DNA of 64,000 bases from Saccharopolyspora endophytica (GTDB lineage: Bacteria; Actinomycetota; Actinomycetes; Mycobacteriales; Pseudonocardiaceae): NCBI RefSeq assembly GCF_018070075.1, contig NZ_JAGPXE010000001.1, positions 434,001 to 498,000 on the forward strand, read 5' to 3'. This document shows, one piece after another, positions 26,982 through 35,709 of this stretch. Numbering within the stretch: the stretch's first letter is position 1; every line of letters starts with the position of its first letter. A program made the position numbers and the translations under genes. The notes under the pieces are model-generated. The model did not search any database. It saw nothing but the letters and a program-made list of their open reading frames with translations, and was not told where the DNA came from.

Positions 26982-27217
26982 CCCACCGTCAGGCAACCGG
27001 CGAAGCCGGTTCCTCAGCACCCACGTGAGAACGCCGAGGCACGTCAGGCAAGCACCGAAGGTGCTTTCGCAGTACCCCACCCGAGGCGCTGGCACCGCCG
27101 CGGGTTCGCCAGCGCCTTCGTGGCGAGTACGCCGGGACGCCGCGTATTCGAATACTTAAGGAGCGGCGCACGGAGTCCACGAAGGCGCTCAGGTTCCGCC
27201 ACCCGCACCGCCGAGCA
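26982..27217 (+). repeat. Intergenic stem-loop repeat, copy B (two small hairpins)
   Basis: The longest copy. Two 7-bp GAA-loop hairpins: AACCGGC/GCCGGTT (26995-27011) and AAGCACC/GGTGCTT (27050-27066), each preceded by GTCAGGCA. Then the GGCACCGCCGCGGGTTC block and the long stem AGCGCCTTCGTGG (27111-27123) with CCACGAAGGCGCT (27177-27189), 13 bp perfect. The loop carries GTATTCGAATAC. An alternative hairpin GGCGCTGGC/GCCAGCGCC (27085-27116) competes with the long stem. Directly downstream of proC. Confidence 0.85.
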
Positions 27218-27356
27218 GGGCGACCGGCAACCAACGAGCCAAAAGTCAACTCAACAATTGCTCTGTGTCCCGTTAGTCTCGATGGAGCACGTGCGTGAGG
27301 TTTCCGGCGGACGGGGAAGCCGCCGGGGGCGACACGTGTGGAGGGCACGGTGAAGC

Positions 27357-27581
27357 ATGTCTGCGAACTCCGAACCCGGTCGCCAGGCACCGCCGAGCAT
27401 GGGCCAGGTGCGGTTCCTCACCGTCGCCGAGGTGGCCAAGCTGATGCGGGTGTCGAAGATGACGGTCTACCGGCTCGTGCACGCCGGCGAGCTGCCCGCC
27501 GCCAGGGTGGGCCGTTCGTTCCGCGTGGCCGAGAAGGACGTCCACGCCTACCTCGAACACGCCTACTACGACGCGGGTTGA
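27357..27581 (+). CDS. Small excisionase/MerR-type HTH DNA-binding protein (Rv0500A-like)
   Basis: 74 aa. After a 15-residue tail comes a single winged HTH of the BldC/AlpA class: VRFLTVAEVAKLMRVSKMTV, YRLVHAGELPAARVGRSFRV, then DVHAYLEHAYYDAG. Such proteins bind DNA cooperatively; in this position (after proC) the gene is conserved in mycobacteria as Rv0500A. ATG 27357 follows GTGGAGGGCACGGTGAAGC, a plausible ribosome binding site. Terminated by the hairpin at 27594. Confidence 0.88.
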   Translation: MSANSEPGRQAPPSMGQVRFLTVAEVAKLMRVSKMTVYRLVHAGELPAARVGRSFRVAEKDVHAYLEHAYYDAG

Positions 27582-27593
27582 GCCGCTCGTGAA

Positions 27594-27623
27594 GATCACC
27601 CCCAGGCGCGCCCGGGGGTGATC
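27594..27623 (+). terminator. Terminator hairpin after the HTH gene
   Basis: GATCACCCCC (27594-27603) pairs perfectly with GGGGGTGATC (27614-27623), 10-nt loop, 12 nt after the stop. Confidence 0.8.
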
Positions 27624-27762
27624 GAACCGCGCTTGCCGGACCACGGCGGCAGGCCCGAGACCAGGGCAGGTAAAGTTTTGGGTTGGTCGTGCCTGATGCG
27701 CTCCTGGCAGCTGCTCCGGCACGGAAGACGTTCGAACCGCCGTCAAGAGTGAAGGAGTCCGC

Positions 27763-27864
27763 ATGGGCTCGGTCATCAAGAAGCGCCGCAAGCGTATGTC
27801 CAAGAAGAAGCACCGCAAGCTGCTTCGCAAGACGCGCGTCCAGCGTCGCAAGTTGGGCAAGTGA
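27763..27864 (+). CDS. Small ribosomal protein bS22-type peptide (Rv0500B-like, AURKAIP1/COX24 family)
   Basis: 33 aa, extremely basic: [20 protein letters not shown] then [13 protein letters not shown]. Matches the actinobacterial AURKAIP1/COX24-domain peptide, seen as bS22 in the 30S subunit of mycobacterial ribosomes. ATG 27763 with GAAGGAG 5-10 nt upstream and a textbook terminator 12 nt after the stop, so it is a complete transcription unit. Same position as Rv0500B. Confidence 0.9.
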   Translation: MGSVIKKRRKRMSKKKHRKLLRKTRVQRRKLGK

Positions 27865-27875
27865 TCTGACCAAAT

Positions 27876-27915
27876 CCGCCGTCGACCCTCGGAGTCGACG
27901 GCGGTTTTGCTTTTT
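27876..27915 (+). terminator. Rho-independent terminator after bS22
   Basis: CCGCCGTCGAC (27876-27886), loop CCTCGGA, GTCGACGGCGG (27894-27904), then TTTTGCTTTTT. A perfect 11-bp stem with a T-tract, unusual in being canonical for such a GC-rich genome. Confidence 0.93.
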
Positions 27916-28010
27916 CGACCCCGCCCGGTAACGCCGGGCTGGCCGGTGGGAGGCGGGTCCGCCTGTAGCATCGATCTCGGGCGGCACTCCTTCGACTGCG
28001 CGGGGTGAAC

Positions 28011-29045
28011 ATGGGGCCGAACGTCGTGCTGGTGACGGGTGTGAGCCGCTTCCTGGGCGGTCACCTGGCGGCGCGGCTGGCGGCCGATCCGGCGATCGAT
28101 CGGGTGCTCGGCGTGGACACGGTCCAGCCCGGCCGCGACCTGATGCGGCGGATGGGGCGCACCGAGTTCGTGCGCGCCGACATCCGCAACCCGCTGATCA
28201 GCAAGGTGATCAACAACGCCGGGGTCGACACCGTGGTGCACGCGGCGATCAACACGCACACGGGGCCCGGCGGCCGGGCGACGCTCAAGGACATGAACGT
28301 CATCGGCTCCATGCAGCTGCTGGCGGCCTGCCAGCAGTCGCCGCGGGTCCGCAAGGTCGTGGTGCGCTCCACCTGCGCCGTCTACGGGTCCAGCTCCCGC
28401 GATCCCGCGGTGTTCACCGAGGACATCGAGCCGAAGGACCTGCCGTCGTCCGGCTACGCCAAGGACGCCGTGGAGATCGAGGGCTACGTGCGCGGCTTCG
28501 GCCGCCGCCGACCCGACGTGGACGTCACGACGCTGCGGTTCTCGAACCTGATCGGCCCGCGCATCGACGCGATGCTGGCCCGCTACTTCATGCTGCCGGT
28601 GGTGCCCACCGTCCTCGGTTTCGACGCGCGCTTCCAGCTGCTGCACTCCGAGGACGCGCTGGCCGTGCTGGAGCGCGCGACGCTCGGCGACAAGACCGGC
28701 GTCTACAACGTGGCCGGTGACGGGGTGCTGATGCTGTCGCAGGCGATCCGCCGCGCGGGCCGGGTGGCGCTGCCGCTGCCGAGCCCGTCGGTGCCCGCCG
28801 TGACGCAGCTGTTCCGCAGCGCCCGGCTGGTGGACTTCTCGCCGGAGCAGCTGCGCTTCCTCAACTTCGGCCGGGTGCTGGACACCACGCGGCTCCGTGA
28901 GACCTTCGGGTTCACCCCGCGCTGGACCACCCAGCAGGCGTTCGACGACTTCGTGCGCGGCCGCGGCCTGCGCCCTGTCGTGGAACCGGAGAACATCATG
29001 GCGTTGGAGCGGCGCGCCGGAGAACTGCTGTCGAGACTGCGGTGA
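28011..29045 (+). CDS. NAD-dependent epimerase/dehydratase (extended SDR, GalE2-like)
   Basis: 344 aa. Rossmann start VVLVTGVSRFLGGHLAARLA, DTVVHAAINTHTGPGGRA, catalytic Ser/Tyr/Lys region RSTCAVYGSS and SSGYAKDAVEIEGYV, then TTLRFSNLIGPR. Annotated galE2 in M. tuberculosis (Rv0501) but the sugar substrate is unproven. ATG 28011 preferred (GCGGGG upstream); GTG 28005 adds two residues. A TAGCAT -10-like box lies at 27965. The stop is followed by the acyltransferase with overlap or close spacing, so they form an operon. Confidence 0.85.
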   Translation: MGPNVVLVTGVSRFLGGHLAARLAADPAIDRVLGVDTVQPGRDLMRRMGRTEFVRADIRNPLISKVINNAGVDTVVHAAINTHTGPGGRATLKDMNVIGSMQLLAACQQSPRVRKVVVRSTCAVYGSSSRDPAVFTEDIEPKDLPSSGYAKDAVEIEGYVRGFGRRRPDVDVTTLRFSNLIGPRIDAMLARYFMLPVVPTVLGFDARFQLLHSEDALAVLERATLGDKTGVYNVAGDGVLMLSQAIRRAGRVALPLPSPSVPAVTQLFRSARLVDFSPEQLRFLNFGRVLDTTRLRETFGFTPRWTTQQAFDDFVRGRGLRPVVEPENIMALERRAGELLSRLR

Positions 29046-29068
29046 GCGGAAGGCGAGACGGAGGCGCG

Positions 29069-29977
29069 ATGGCCGATGCGCAGGTGATCCCGTTGCGACC
29101 GGAGAACGGCGACCGGATCCCCCCTTCCCCGGGCGAACCGGGCTGGGAGGAGGCCGTCATCGACGTGCTCGCCTTCGCCCGGCGCAGGCTGCTCGGCGAC
29201 TACCGGGTCGACGAGTTCGGCTTCGACGAGGAGCTCACCGACGAGGTCTTCCTGCGGCTGATCCGCCCGTTCTACGAGAAGTGGTTCCGGGTGGAGACCA
29301 TCGGCGCGCACAACGTGCCCGATGACGGCGCGCTGGTCGTCGCCAACCACTCCGGCACCTTGCCGTGGGACGCGCTGATGACCACGGTCGCGCTGCACGA
29401 CCACCACCCCGCCGAGCGGCACCTGCGGATGCTGGGCGCGGACCTGGTGTTCCGGATGCCGATGCTGGGCGCGGTGGCCCGCAAGGCCGGGCACACGCTG
29501 GCCTGCAACCCCGACGCCGAGCGGCTGCTGACCGGTGGCGAGATCGTCGGGGTGTGGCCGGAGGGCTTCAAGGGCATCGGCAAACCGTTCAAGGACCGCT
29601 ACAAGCTGCAGCGATTCGGTCGCGGCGGGTTCGTCTCGGCCGCGCTGCGCACCGGCGCTCCGATCATCCCCTGCGCGATCGTGGGCGCCGAGGAGATCTA
29701 CCCGAAGCTGGCGGACCTGAAGCCGATCGCCCGGCTGCTGGGCCTGCCCTACTTCCCGGTGACGCCGCTGTTCCCGCACTTCGGTCCGCTGGGCGCGGTG
29801 CCGCTCCCCTCGAAGTGGTACATCGAGTTCGGTGAGCCGATCGAGACCTCCGGGTACCCGGAGGGCGCGGCGGACGACCCGATGCTGGTGTTCAGCCTGT
29901 CCGACCAGGTCAGGGAGATCATCCAGCAGACGCTCTACCGGCTGCTGTCGCAGCGCACCAACGTCTTCCTCGGCTGA
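29069..29977 (+). CDS. PlsC-like 1-acylglycerol-phosphate acyltransferase (Rv0502-like)
   Basis: 302 aa. Acyltransferase block I VVANHSGTLPWD (NHxGxxxxD variant of NHX4D), block II around FRMPMLGAVARKAGHTLAC, block III GVWPEGFKGIGKPFKDRYKL (EGT-like), block IV APIIPCAIVGAEEIYPKL. Probably acylates a lysophospholipid or related lipid at the membrane. ATG 29069 has GGAGG 4 nt upstream; GTG 29042, overlapping the previous stop, would add 9 residues. Co-transcribed with the SDR gene, a pair conserved as Rv0501-Rv0502. Confidence 0.85.
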   Translation: MADAQVIPLRPENGDRIPPSPGEPGWEEAVIDVLAFARRRLLGDYRVDEFGFDEELTDEVFLRLIRPFYEKWFRVETIGAHNVPDDGALVVANHSGTLPWDALMTTVALHDHHPAERHLRMLGADLVFRMPMLGAVARKAGHTLACNPDAERLLTGGEIVGVWPEGFKGIGKPFKDRYKLQRFGRGGFVSAALRTGAPIIPCAIVGAEEIYPKLADLKPIARLLGLPYFPVTPLFPHFGPLGAVPLPSKWYIEFGEPIETSGYPEGAADDPMLVFSLSDQVREIIQQTLYRLLSQRTNVFLG

Positions 29978-30120
29978 GGTCCACCCGGACTGATGATCCG
30001 GGGCCGCCGGGCGTGCGTGGGGCGCCGCCGCGTGACGAGGATGTAGCGGGCCGGCGCGGCGGGCGGGGATGCCGCCGCGCCGGCCCCACCCGCACCCCCC
30101 AGTGCTGGAGGCGATTCACG

Positions 30121-30531
30121 GTGGCGGCGAAGCTCAACCCGTACCTGCAGTTCAACGGTGACGCCAGGCAGGCGTTGGAGTTCTACCGGTCGGTCCTCGG
30201 CGGGGAACTGACGCTGAACACCTACGGCCAGTTCGGCCAGACCGACGGGCCGTCCGCGGACAAGATCATGCACGGCAACCTGATCACGCAGCTCGGTTTC
30301 ACGCTGATGGCGGCCGATGCCCCGCCGGACATGCCCGCTCCGCCCGGCGGCAACTTCTCGATCAGCATCAGCGGCGAGGCGGCCGACGCCGACGCGCTGC
30401 GCGGTTACTTCTTCAAGCTGGCCGAAGGCGGCCAGGTCCACGTCCCGCTGGAGAAGCAGATGTGGGGCGATGAGTTCGGGATGTGCACAGACAGACACGG
30501 CATCAACTGGATGGTCGACATCGCGGGATAG
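30121..30531 (+). CDS. PhnB-like VOC family protein
   Basis: 136 aa: AAKLNPYLQFNGDARQALEF at the start, HGNLITQLGFTLMAADAPP, and a C-terminal DRHGINWMVDIAG; the pattern of PhnB/demethylmenaquinone-methyltransferase-like VOC proteins. No catalytic role can be assigned. GTG 30121 is chosen from GGAGG at 30107-30111; the open frame continues upstream without coding character. Convergent with the HAD gene, with repeat copy C between. Confidence 0.8.
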   Translation: MAAKLNPYLQFNGDARQALEFYRSVLGGELTLNTYGQFGQTDGPSADKIMHGNLITQLGFTLMAADAPPDMPAPPGGNFSISISGEAADADALRGYFFKLAEGGQVHVPLEKQMWGDEFGMCTDRHGINWMVDIAG

Positions 30532-30544
30532 TCCTGTGGTCCGG

Positions 30545-30750
30545 CTTGCGCGGCGGTGCGGGTGGGGGAACCTCAGACGTCCTCTGGCTCCGCCGATCCG
30601 CGACTTGAGTATGTCGAATACGCGGCGCTGCGGCTGTCCTCCCCAGAGGACGTCTGAGAACCCCCGGCGGTGCGGGTTGCTCGGGTGGGTACTGAGAAAG
30701 CGGCTTCGCCGCTTGCCTGACGCCTTCCGTGCTTGCCTGACGGGTTTCAG
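30545..30750 (-). repeat. Intergenic stem-loop repeat, copy C
   Basis: Consensus orientation is minus. Long stem CTCAGACGTCCTCTGG (30572-30587) with CCAGAGGACGTCTGAG (30643-30658), 16 bp perfect. Small hairpin AAGCGGC-TTC-GCCGCTT on plus (30698-30714). A truncated second small hairpin follows toward 30740. In the minus orientation it lies directly downstream of the HAD phosphatase gene. Confidence 0.85.
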
Positions 30751-30756
30751 TGCTGG

Positions 30757-31689
30757 TCAGGAGCGGTCTCGGCGGCGGTAGGCGAGGCCTGCTGCGACCG
30801 CGCCGGCTGCGGCGCCCGCGCCGAGCATGGAGTTGAGGCCGATGCGGACGGCCTTGCGGCCGGTGCGGAAGTCGCGGACCTCCCAGTCCCGGGCGCGGGC
30901 GATCTCGCGCAGCCGCTGGTCCGGGTTGACCGCCACGGCGGTGCCCACCACCGACAGCATCGGGATGTCGTTGGCCGAGTCGGAGTAGGCGGTGCAGCGG
31001 CGCAGGTCCAGGCCCTCGCTGGCGGCGATCGCGCGCACGGCGTGGGCCTTGGCGCGGCCGTGCAGCATCTCGCCGACGAGGCGACCGGTGTAGATGCCGT
31101 TCTCGCTCTCCGAGACCGTGCCCAGCGCGCCGGTCAGGCCGAGCCGCCGGGCGATGATCGAGGCCAGCTCGACGGGCGTGGCGGTGACCAGCCACACCCG
31201 CTGCCCGGCGTCGAGGTGCATCTGCGCGAGCGCGAGGGTGCCCGCCCAGATCCGGTCGGCCATCAGCTCGTCGTAGATCTCCTCGCTGAGGTTGACCAGC
31301 TCCTCGACGCTGCGCCCTGCGACGAAGGACAGCGCCTGCTCGCGGCTGGCCTGGATGTCCTGCGGGTTCTCCCGGCCACCGATCCGGAACTTCAGCTGCT
31401 GCCAGGCGAACCCGGCCAGGTCACCCGGGTTGAAGAACTTCCGGGCGGCCAGGCCTCGCGCGAAGTGGAACAGCGAGGCGCCCATCATCATCGTGTTGTC
31501 GACGTCGAAGAACGCCGCCGCGGTCAGGTCGGGCGGTGTCGTGAGCGTGCCGTCCTGAACCGGGGCGGCCGCAACCGCCGCCTCGGCTGAGGCGCGACCC
31601 GCTACTTTCGCGCTGTCGATCTGCTCTGTGCTGGACGTGCGCATGCCGTTGTGGTCCGCGTCATCGGCCGAGCCCTGCCGTGTCGGCAC
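30757..31689 (-). CDS. HAD-IB family phosphatase with C-terminal anchor (SerB1/Rv0505c-like)
   Basis: 310 aa. HAD motif [21 protein letters not shown] (nucleophile Asp in DVDNT), motif [15 protein letters not shown], motif III/IV KAHAVRA and [22 protein letters not shown]-terminal hydrophobic Ala/Gly segment ([15 protein letters not shown]) followed by RRRD suggests membrane association. Annotated serB1 in M. tuberculosis, but phosphoserine specificity is doubtful; lipid phosphatase activity is equally possible. GTG 31689 has GGGAGG 7 nt upstream; ATG 31644 is a shorter alternative. The N-terminal 50 residues are low-complexity. Confidence 0.82.
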   Translation of the reverse strand: MPTRQGSADDADHNGMRTSSTEQIDSAKVAGRASAEAAVAAAPVQDGTLTTPPDLTAAAFFDVDNTMMMGASLFHFARGLAARKFFNPGDLAGFAWQQLKFRIGGRENPQDIQASREQALSFVAGRSVEELVNLSEEIYDELMADRIWAGTLALAQMHLDAGQRVWLVTATPVELASIIARRLGLTGALGTVSESENGIYTGRLVGEMLHGRAKAHAVRAIAASEGLDLRRCTAYSDSANDIPMLSVVGTAVAVNPDQRLREIARARDWEVRDFRTGRKAVRIGLNSMLGAGAAAGAVAAGLAYRRRDRS

Positions 31690-31829
31690 CGCCGCGCCTC
31701 CCAGGGTCCTCCGGAGTGGTGGTGTGCGAAGTCCGTGATCGCCAACCGGCCCCGGTCCGGGGCGGCTGCCTCATAGCTTAAGACCTCGTCCGCGCCACGA
31801 TTGCGCACCTCCGCCGGGATCGGCAAGCA

Positions 31830-32516
31830 CTATCGGAGATCGTCGGGCAGGAGTTGCGCCAGCCTGCGGACCGCGCGGTGCTGCAGGGCCTTGACCGCGC
31901 CCTCGTTGCGTTGCATGGCGATGGCCGTCTCGGTCACCGACATGTCCTTGAGGAACCGCAGCCGGATGCATTCCCGCTGGTCGGGGTTGAGCTGCCGGAT
32001 GCACTGCAGCAGCTCGTCGTTGGTGGCGTCGAGCAGCACCTGGTGCTCGGGTCCGACGTGCGAGCCCTTGGCGGGCAGGTGGTCGGTGACCTCGGAGGTC
32101 GGGATCTCCAGGCGGTTCCGGCTCGACTTGATGTGGTCGAGTATGAGGTTCTTCGCGATGGTGATGAACCAGGCGGCCACGTCGCGGCCCTGGTAGCTGA
32201 TCGAGGCGATGCGACGCAGCGCCCGCAGGAACGTCTCGCTGGTGATGTCCTCGGCCAGGCAGTGGTCGCTGACCCTGAACAGCACGTACCGGTAGACGGT
32301 CTGGGAGTACTCGTCGTAGAGCCTGCCGAAGGCGTCGTTGTCGCCTTGCTGCGCCGCGCTGACGTAGGCCCAGTTGTCCGGGGTGAACCTCTCGGTCGGC
32401 CAGCTGTCCGGCACGGAGACGTTCGTGCGCGTTGAACTCAACGGCCGCGGCGAGACGTGTTGAGTGAGGTCTGCGGTGTCGGGGGCGGGGGGTGTGAGCG
32501 TCTTGGGGCTGCTCAT
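31830..32516 (-). CDS. ECF-type sigma factor, BldN-like
   Basis: 228 aa. Region 2 (about 60-130): AYVSAAQQGDNDAFGRLYDE, YRYVLFRVSDHCLAEDITSE, AAWFITIAKNLILDHIKS. Region 4 (about 165-225): LLQCIRQLNPDQRECIRLRF, MSVTETAIAMQRNEGAVKAL. About 50 residues of Pro/Ser/Thr-rich N-terminal extension precede region 2. The neighbourhood (HAD gene, glutaredoxin, rex, hemA) is that of Streptomyces bldN, a developmental sigma factor made with a pro-sequence. ATG 32516 has AGGAGG 9 nt upstream. No anti-sigma (RsbN-like) gene is adjacent. Confidence 0.8.
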   Translation of the reverse strand: MSSPKTLTPPAPDTADLTQHVSPRPLSSTRTNVSVPDSWPTERFTPDNWAYVSAAQQGDNDAFGRLYDEYSQTVYRYVLFRVSDHCLAEDITSETFLRALRRIASISYQGRDVAAWFITIAKNLILDHIKSSRNRLEIPTSEVTDHLPAKGSHVGPEHQVLLDATNDELLQCIRQLNPDQRECIRLRFLKDMSVTETAIAMQRNEGAVKALQHRAVRRLAQLLPDDLR

Positions 32517-32924
32517 CTCCGGCGACCTCCTGCCTTCGTTGGCTTCACCGGCGCTGGTGGTCCTGGGACGCATCGGGCCGGCAACCATGTCGTCGTACCC
32601 GTGACGGGCACCTGATCCGGGGACCGATCGGCTACGACGGGTCGCGCCGGTACCGCTCGATCGGGCCTTCACTCGACTGGCTAACGCCCACCGGGATGGG
32701 CGTTGGAGCAGCAGCATACGTGTTGTTACTCAGAAGTAGGTAGATCTTTGCGGTGACGGTCCGGTCGCGCTCCGTGTTGTTCGGGCGGAATGACCATGAT
32801 CACGCCGAGTGATTTTGCGCACGTGAGCTGCTCGGTCGTGCAGGTGAGCCCGGTCTCCGCGGTGCCGCGGGCTGAGTACGTTGGGAGTGCCGAAATTTTT
32901 CGAACGACTCGCCGAGGAGGCGAC
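32517..32924. other. 408-nt divergent promoter region, sigma gene / glutaredoxin gene
   Basis: No coding frame with support. It contains the AGGAGG ribosome binding site of the sigma gene on the minus strand and GAGGAGG (32914-32920) for the glutaredoxin gene on the plus strand. It has a lower-GC stretch around 32710-32745 (TATGCT-like box on minus) and another at 32893-32900. No clear operator. Confidence 0.35.
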
Positions 32925-33161
32925 GTGCACGAGGTGACCGTGATGTCCCGCGAGGGCTGCCACTCCTGCGTCGACGCGATCGCCGACGTGCGTCGGATCT
33001 GCGATGAGCTGGGCGTCGCGTGGTCGGTCAGCGATGTCGACGCCGACTCGGAACTGCGCGCCGAGTACGGCGACCGCGTCCCGGTGATCTTGATCGATGG
33101 AGTCGAGCACGGTTTCTGGAAGGTCGAGGAAGAGCGCTTCCGCCGCGCGCTGCGGAACTGA
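32925..33161 (+). CDS. Glutaredoxin-like/mycoredoxin-type thiol protein (Rv0508-like)
   Basis: 78 aa DUF836/glutaredoxin-like protein: EVTVMSREGCHSCVDAIADV with redox pair CHSC, then SVSDVDADSELRAEYGDRVP with the cis-Pro loop VPVILIDG and HGFWKVEEERFRRAL. A small cytosolic thiol-disulfide protein. GTG 32925 follows GAGGAGG by 4 nt; GTG 32934 is the alternative. Located just before rex and hemA, as in mycobacteria and Streptomyces. Confidence 0.83.
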   Translation: MHEVTVMSREGCHSCVDAIADVRRICDELGVAWSVSDVDADSELRAEYGDRVPVILIDGVEHGFWKVEEERFRRALRN

Positions 33162-33283
33162 CCGGTCTCGGAGCCCGGCGACGTCGGTCACGTGCCCTGT
33201 ACCACCCGTTTTGGCACTTCAGGGGGGTATCCGCAATGATGGCGGAGAAGGTTTGCGCCTCCGGTGCGCTCGCCCCCGCCGAC

Positions 33284-33313
33284 TTTGTGCATGCATTCAC
33301 AAATGGCTACGGT
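33284..33313 (+). promoter_or_regulatory. Rex operator overlapping the rex-hemA promoter
   Basis: TTGTGCATGCATTCACAA (33285-33302) matches the Rex site TTGTGAAnnnnTTCACAA at 13 of 14 defined positions. The first six bases also serve as -35 (TTGTGC), with a 17-nt spacer to TACGGT (33308-33313). Rex bound here would block RNA polymerase when NADH is low; high NADH would release it. Confidence 0.8.
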
Positions 33314-33460
33314 GTAAGGGTCGTGCCGCCGGAACTCCCCGTCGGAATTTCCGGCGCGGAACAGCGAATCGGGTGGTTGGCGTCGCACCGTTTCCCCGGT
33401 GTTCGCACCACTTCGGTGCCGCCCGAGGCGCAGACCACCAGCAGGCGAGGGAGATCCAGC

Positions 33461-34327
33461 GTGACGGCCCAAGGAGCGGACGTGCCAGAAGGAGACGGGC
33501 AGACCACTGCCCGGGCCGCTGCGTCCCCGGGGGCGTCGAACGGGGCTGACGCCAACGGCACCTCCATCGCCGTCCCCGCCGCCCGCGAGCGCGCCCGCTC
33601 CATCCCGGAAGCGGCCGTCGCCCGGCTCGCGGTCTACCTGCGCGCGCTGTCCGCGCTCGCCGAGCAGGGCATCACCACGGTCTCCAGCGAGGAGCTCGCC
33701 ACCGCGGCCGGCGTCAACTCCGCCAAGCTGCGCAAGGACCTCTCCTACATCGGCTCCTACGGCACCCGCGGCGTCGGCTACGAGGTCGAGGTGCTGATCG
33801 GTCAGATCGAGCGGACGCTCGGCCTGACCCGCAAGCACAGCGTCGCCGTGGTCGGCATCGGCAACCTCGGGCACGCGCTCGCCAACTACGGCGGGTTCCC
33901 GGGCCGCGGATTCCCGGTCTCGGCGCTGTTCGACCTCGACGACGACCTGGTCGGCGTGCCGGTCGGCGGCATCCCGGTCAGCCACATCGACGACATCGTC
34001 GAGGTGTGCTCCGAGCGCGAGGTCACCATCGGCGTCATCGCCACCCCCACCCAGGGCGCGCAGGAGGTCTGCGACCGCTTGGTGGCCGGCGGCGTCATGT
34101 GCATCCTGAACTTCGCCCCGATCGTGCTGCAGGTCCCCGAGCACGTCGAGGTGCGCAAGGTCGACCTGGCGGTGGAGATGCAGATCCTTTCCTTCCACGT
34201 GGCCCGACGGCAGCAGGAAGCCGCGAACGCGGTCGACGGCGCGGCGTCCGACGGCGGACCGCCGGGCGGCGGCGCGGGACTTCCGGGTGAGATCGATTCG
34301 GCGAACAGGATGGTGGAACGGCTGTGA
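33461..34327 (+). CDS. rex: Redox-sensing transcriptional repressor Rex
   Basis: 288 aa. N-terminal winged helix (about 45-120: [58 protein letters not shown]) and a Rossmann domain [20 protein letters not shown] that binds NADH/NAD+, then [20 protein letters not shown]. Rex represses respiratory and haem genes until NADH rises. GTG 33461 with AGGGAG 7 nt upstream; GTG 33482 with AAGGAG 5 nt upstream is almost as good. Starts before 33314 are ruled out by the promoter/operator at 33284-33313. The stop overlaps hemA (GTGA), so Rex controls haem synthesis directly and itself. Confidence 0.93.
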   Translation: MTAQGADVPEGDGQTTARAAASPGASNGADANGTSIAVPAARERARSIPEAAVARLAVYLRALSALAEQGITTVSSEELATAAGVNSAKLRKDLSYIGSYGTRGVGYEVEVLIGQIERTLGLTRKHSVAVVGIGNLGHALANYGGFPGRGFPVSALFDLDDDLVGVPVGGIPVSHIDDIVEVCSEREVTIGVIATPTQGAQEVCDRLVAGGVMCILNFAPIVLQVPEHVEVRKVDLAVEMQILSFHVARRQQEAANAVDGAASDGGPPGGGAGLPGEIDSANRMVERL

Positions 34328-35709
34328 ACCTGCTCACCGTCGGGATTTCCCACCACAGCGCACCGGTCCGGGTCCTGGAGCGGGTCGCCATCAGTGGCGG
34401 GGACATCAACAAGATCCTCGACGAGCTCGTGCTGCGCGAGCACATCGCCGAGGCGTTCGTGATCTCCACCTGCAACCGGGTCGAGATCTACGCGCTGGCC
34501 GAGACCTTCCACGGCGGCCTGGACGACGTGACGGCCGTGCTGTCGCGCCACTCCGGCACCGAGGTCGGTGAACTCGCCGACCACCTCTACGTCTACTACG
34601 CCGGCGCCGCCGTCGAGCACCTCTTCTCGGTGTCGTCCGGGCTGGACTCGATGGTCGTCGGCGAGGCCCAGATCCTCGGTCAGCTGCGCCAGGCGTACGG
34701 AACCGCCGACGAGCGCGGCACCGTCGGCAAGACGCTGCACGAGCTGGCGCAGCAGGCGCTGCGCGTCGGCAAGCGCGTGCACAGCGAGACCGGCATCGAC
34801 AACGAGGGCGCTTCGGTGGTCTCGGAGGCCCTGGCCGACGCCGAGGCCGCGCTCGACGGTCTCGAAGGCAAGAGCGCGCTGCTGGTGGGTGCCGGTTCGA
34901 TGGGCGGCCTGACCGCCGCGCAGCTCAAGCGCGCGGGCATCGGCCGCATCGTCATCGCCAACCGCACCGCCGCCAACGGCGAGCGGCTGGCCGAGTCGCT
35001 GCGCGCCGACGGCGTGGACGCCGGCACCGCGGACCTCTCGGGTCTGGCCGACGCGATCGCCGCCGCGGACCTGCTGGTCGCCTGCACCGGCGCGGTCGGT
35101 GCCGTGGTGACCGAGGAGGTCGTCTCCGCAGCGCTGGTCGTCCGGGACGACCGGCCGCTGCTGTGCTGCGACCTGGGGCTGCCGCGCGACATCGCCGCCG
35201 AGGTCGGCGACCTGCCCGGCGTCACCGTTGTCGACCTGGCCAGCCTGCAGGACCGGCTGTCGGCCAAGCAGGGCGGCAACGAGTCCGACCGGGCCGCCGA
35301 GATCGTCGCCGAGGAGGTGCGCGGCTACCTGGCCGCGCAGCGCTCGGCCGAGGTGACCCCCACGGTCACCGCGCTGCGCAAGCGCGCCGCCGAGGTCGTC
35401 GACAGCGAATTGCTGCGACTGGACTCTCGGCTTCCCGACATCGACGCGCCGACGCGCGAGGAGCTCAGCCGCACGGTGCGCCGCGTGGTGGACAAGCTCC
35501 TGCACGCGCCGACCGTCCGCGTCAAGCAACTCGCGTCGCAGCCGGGTGGTTCCGGCTACGCCGACGCACTCCGTGAGCTCTTCGAGCTCGACCCGCAGAC
35601 CGCTGCGGTGATCGGCACCCCGCAGGCCGAGGAGAACCTCCCAGGCGGGGTCACGGTCGCCCAGGCGCTGCTGCGCGGCCGGGCGGAACAGGACGGTGAG
35701 GACCGTTGA
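34324..35709 (+). CDS. hemA: Glutamyl-tRNA reductase
   Basis: 461 aa. First step of the C5 pathway to 5-aminolevulinate: reduces glutamyl-tRNA(Glu) to glutamate-1-semialdehyde, passed to HemL. Catalytic Cys50 in [36 protein letters not shown]-binding GAGSMG at 189-194; C-terminal dimerization helices. Its GTG start overlaps the rex stop, and its stop overlaps the hemC start (TTGA). Order rex-hemA-hemC-hemD is one operon under the Rex operator. Confidence 0.95.
   Translation: MNLLTVGISHHSAPVRVLERVAISGGDINKILDELVLREHIAEAFVISTCNRVEIYALAETFHGGLDDVTAVLSRHSGTEVGELADHLYVYYAGAAVEHLFSVSSGLDSMVVGEAQILGQLRQAYGTADERGTVGKTLHELAQQALRVGKRVHSETGIDNEGASVVSEALADAEAALDGLEGKSALLVGAGSMGGLTAAQLKRAGIGRIVIANRTAANGERLAESLRADGVDAGTADLSGLADAIAAADLLVACTGAVGAVVTEEVVSAALVVRDDRPLLCCDLGLPRDIAAEVGDLPGVTVVDLASLQDRLSAKQGGNESDRAAEIVAEEVRGYLAAQRSAEVTPTVTALRKRAAEVVDSELLRLDSRLPDIDAPTREELSRTVRRVVDKLLHAPTVRVKQLASQPGGSGYADALRELFELDPQTAAVIGTPQAEENLPGGVTVAQALLRGRAEQDGEDR

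Noticed and set aside
33237-33460. Longer rex with start at ATG 33237
   Set aside because: It would begin upstream of the Rex operator/promoter, and the added residues do not resemble Rex proteins.
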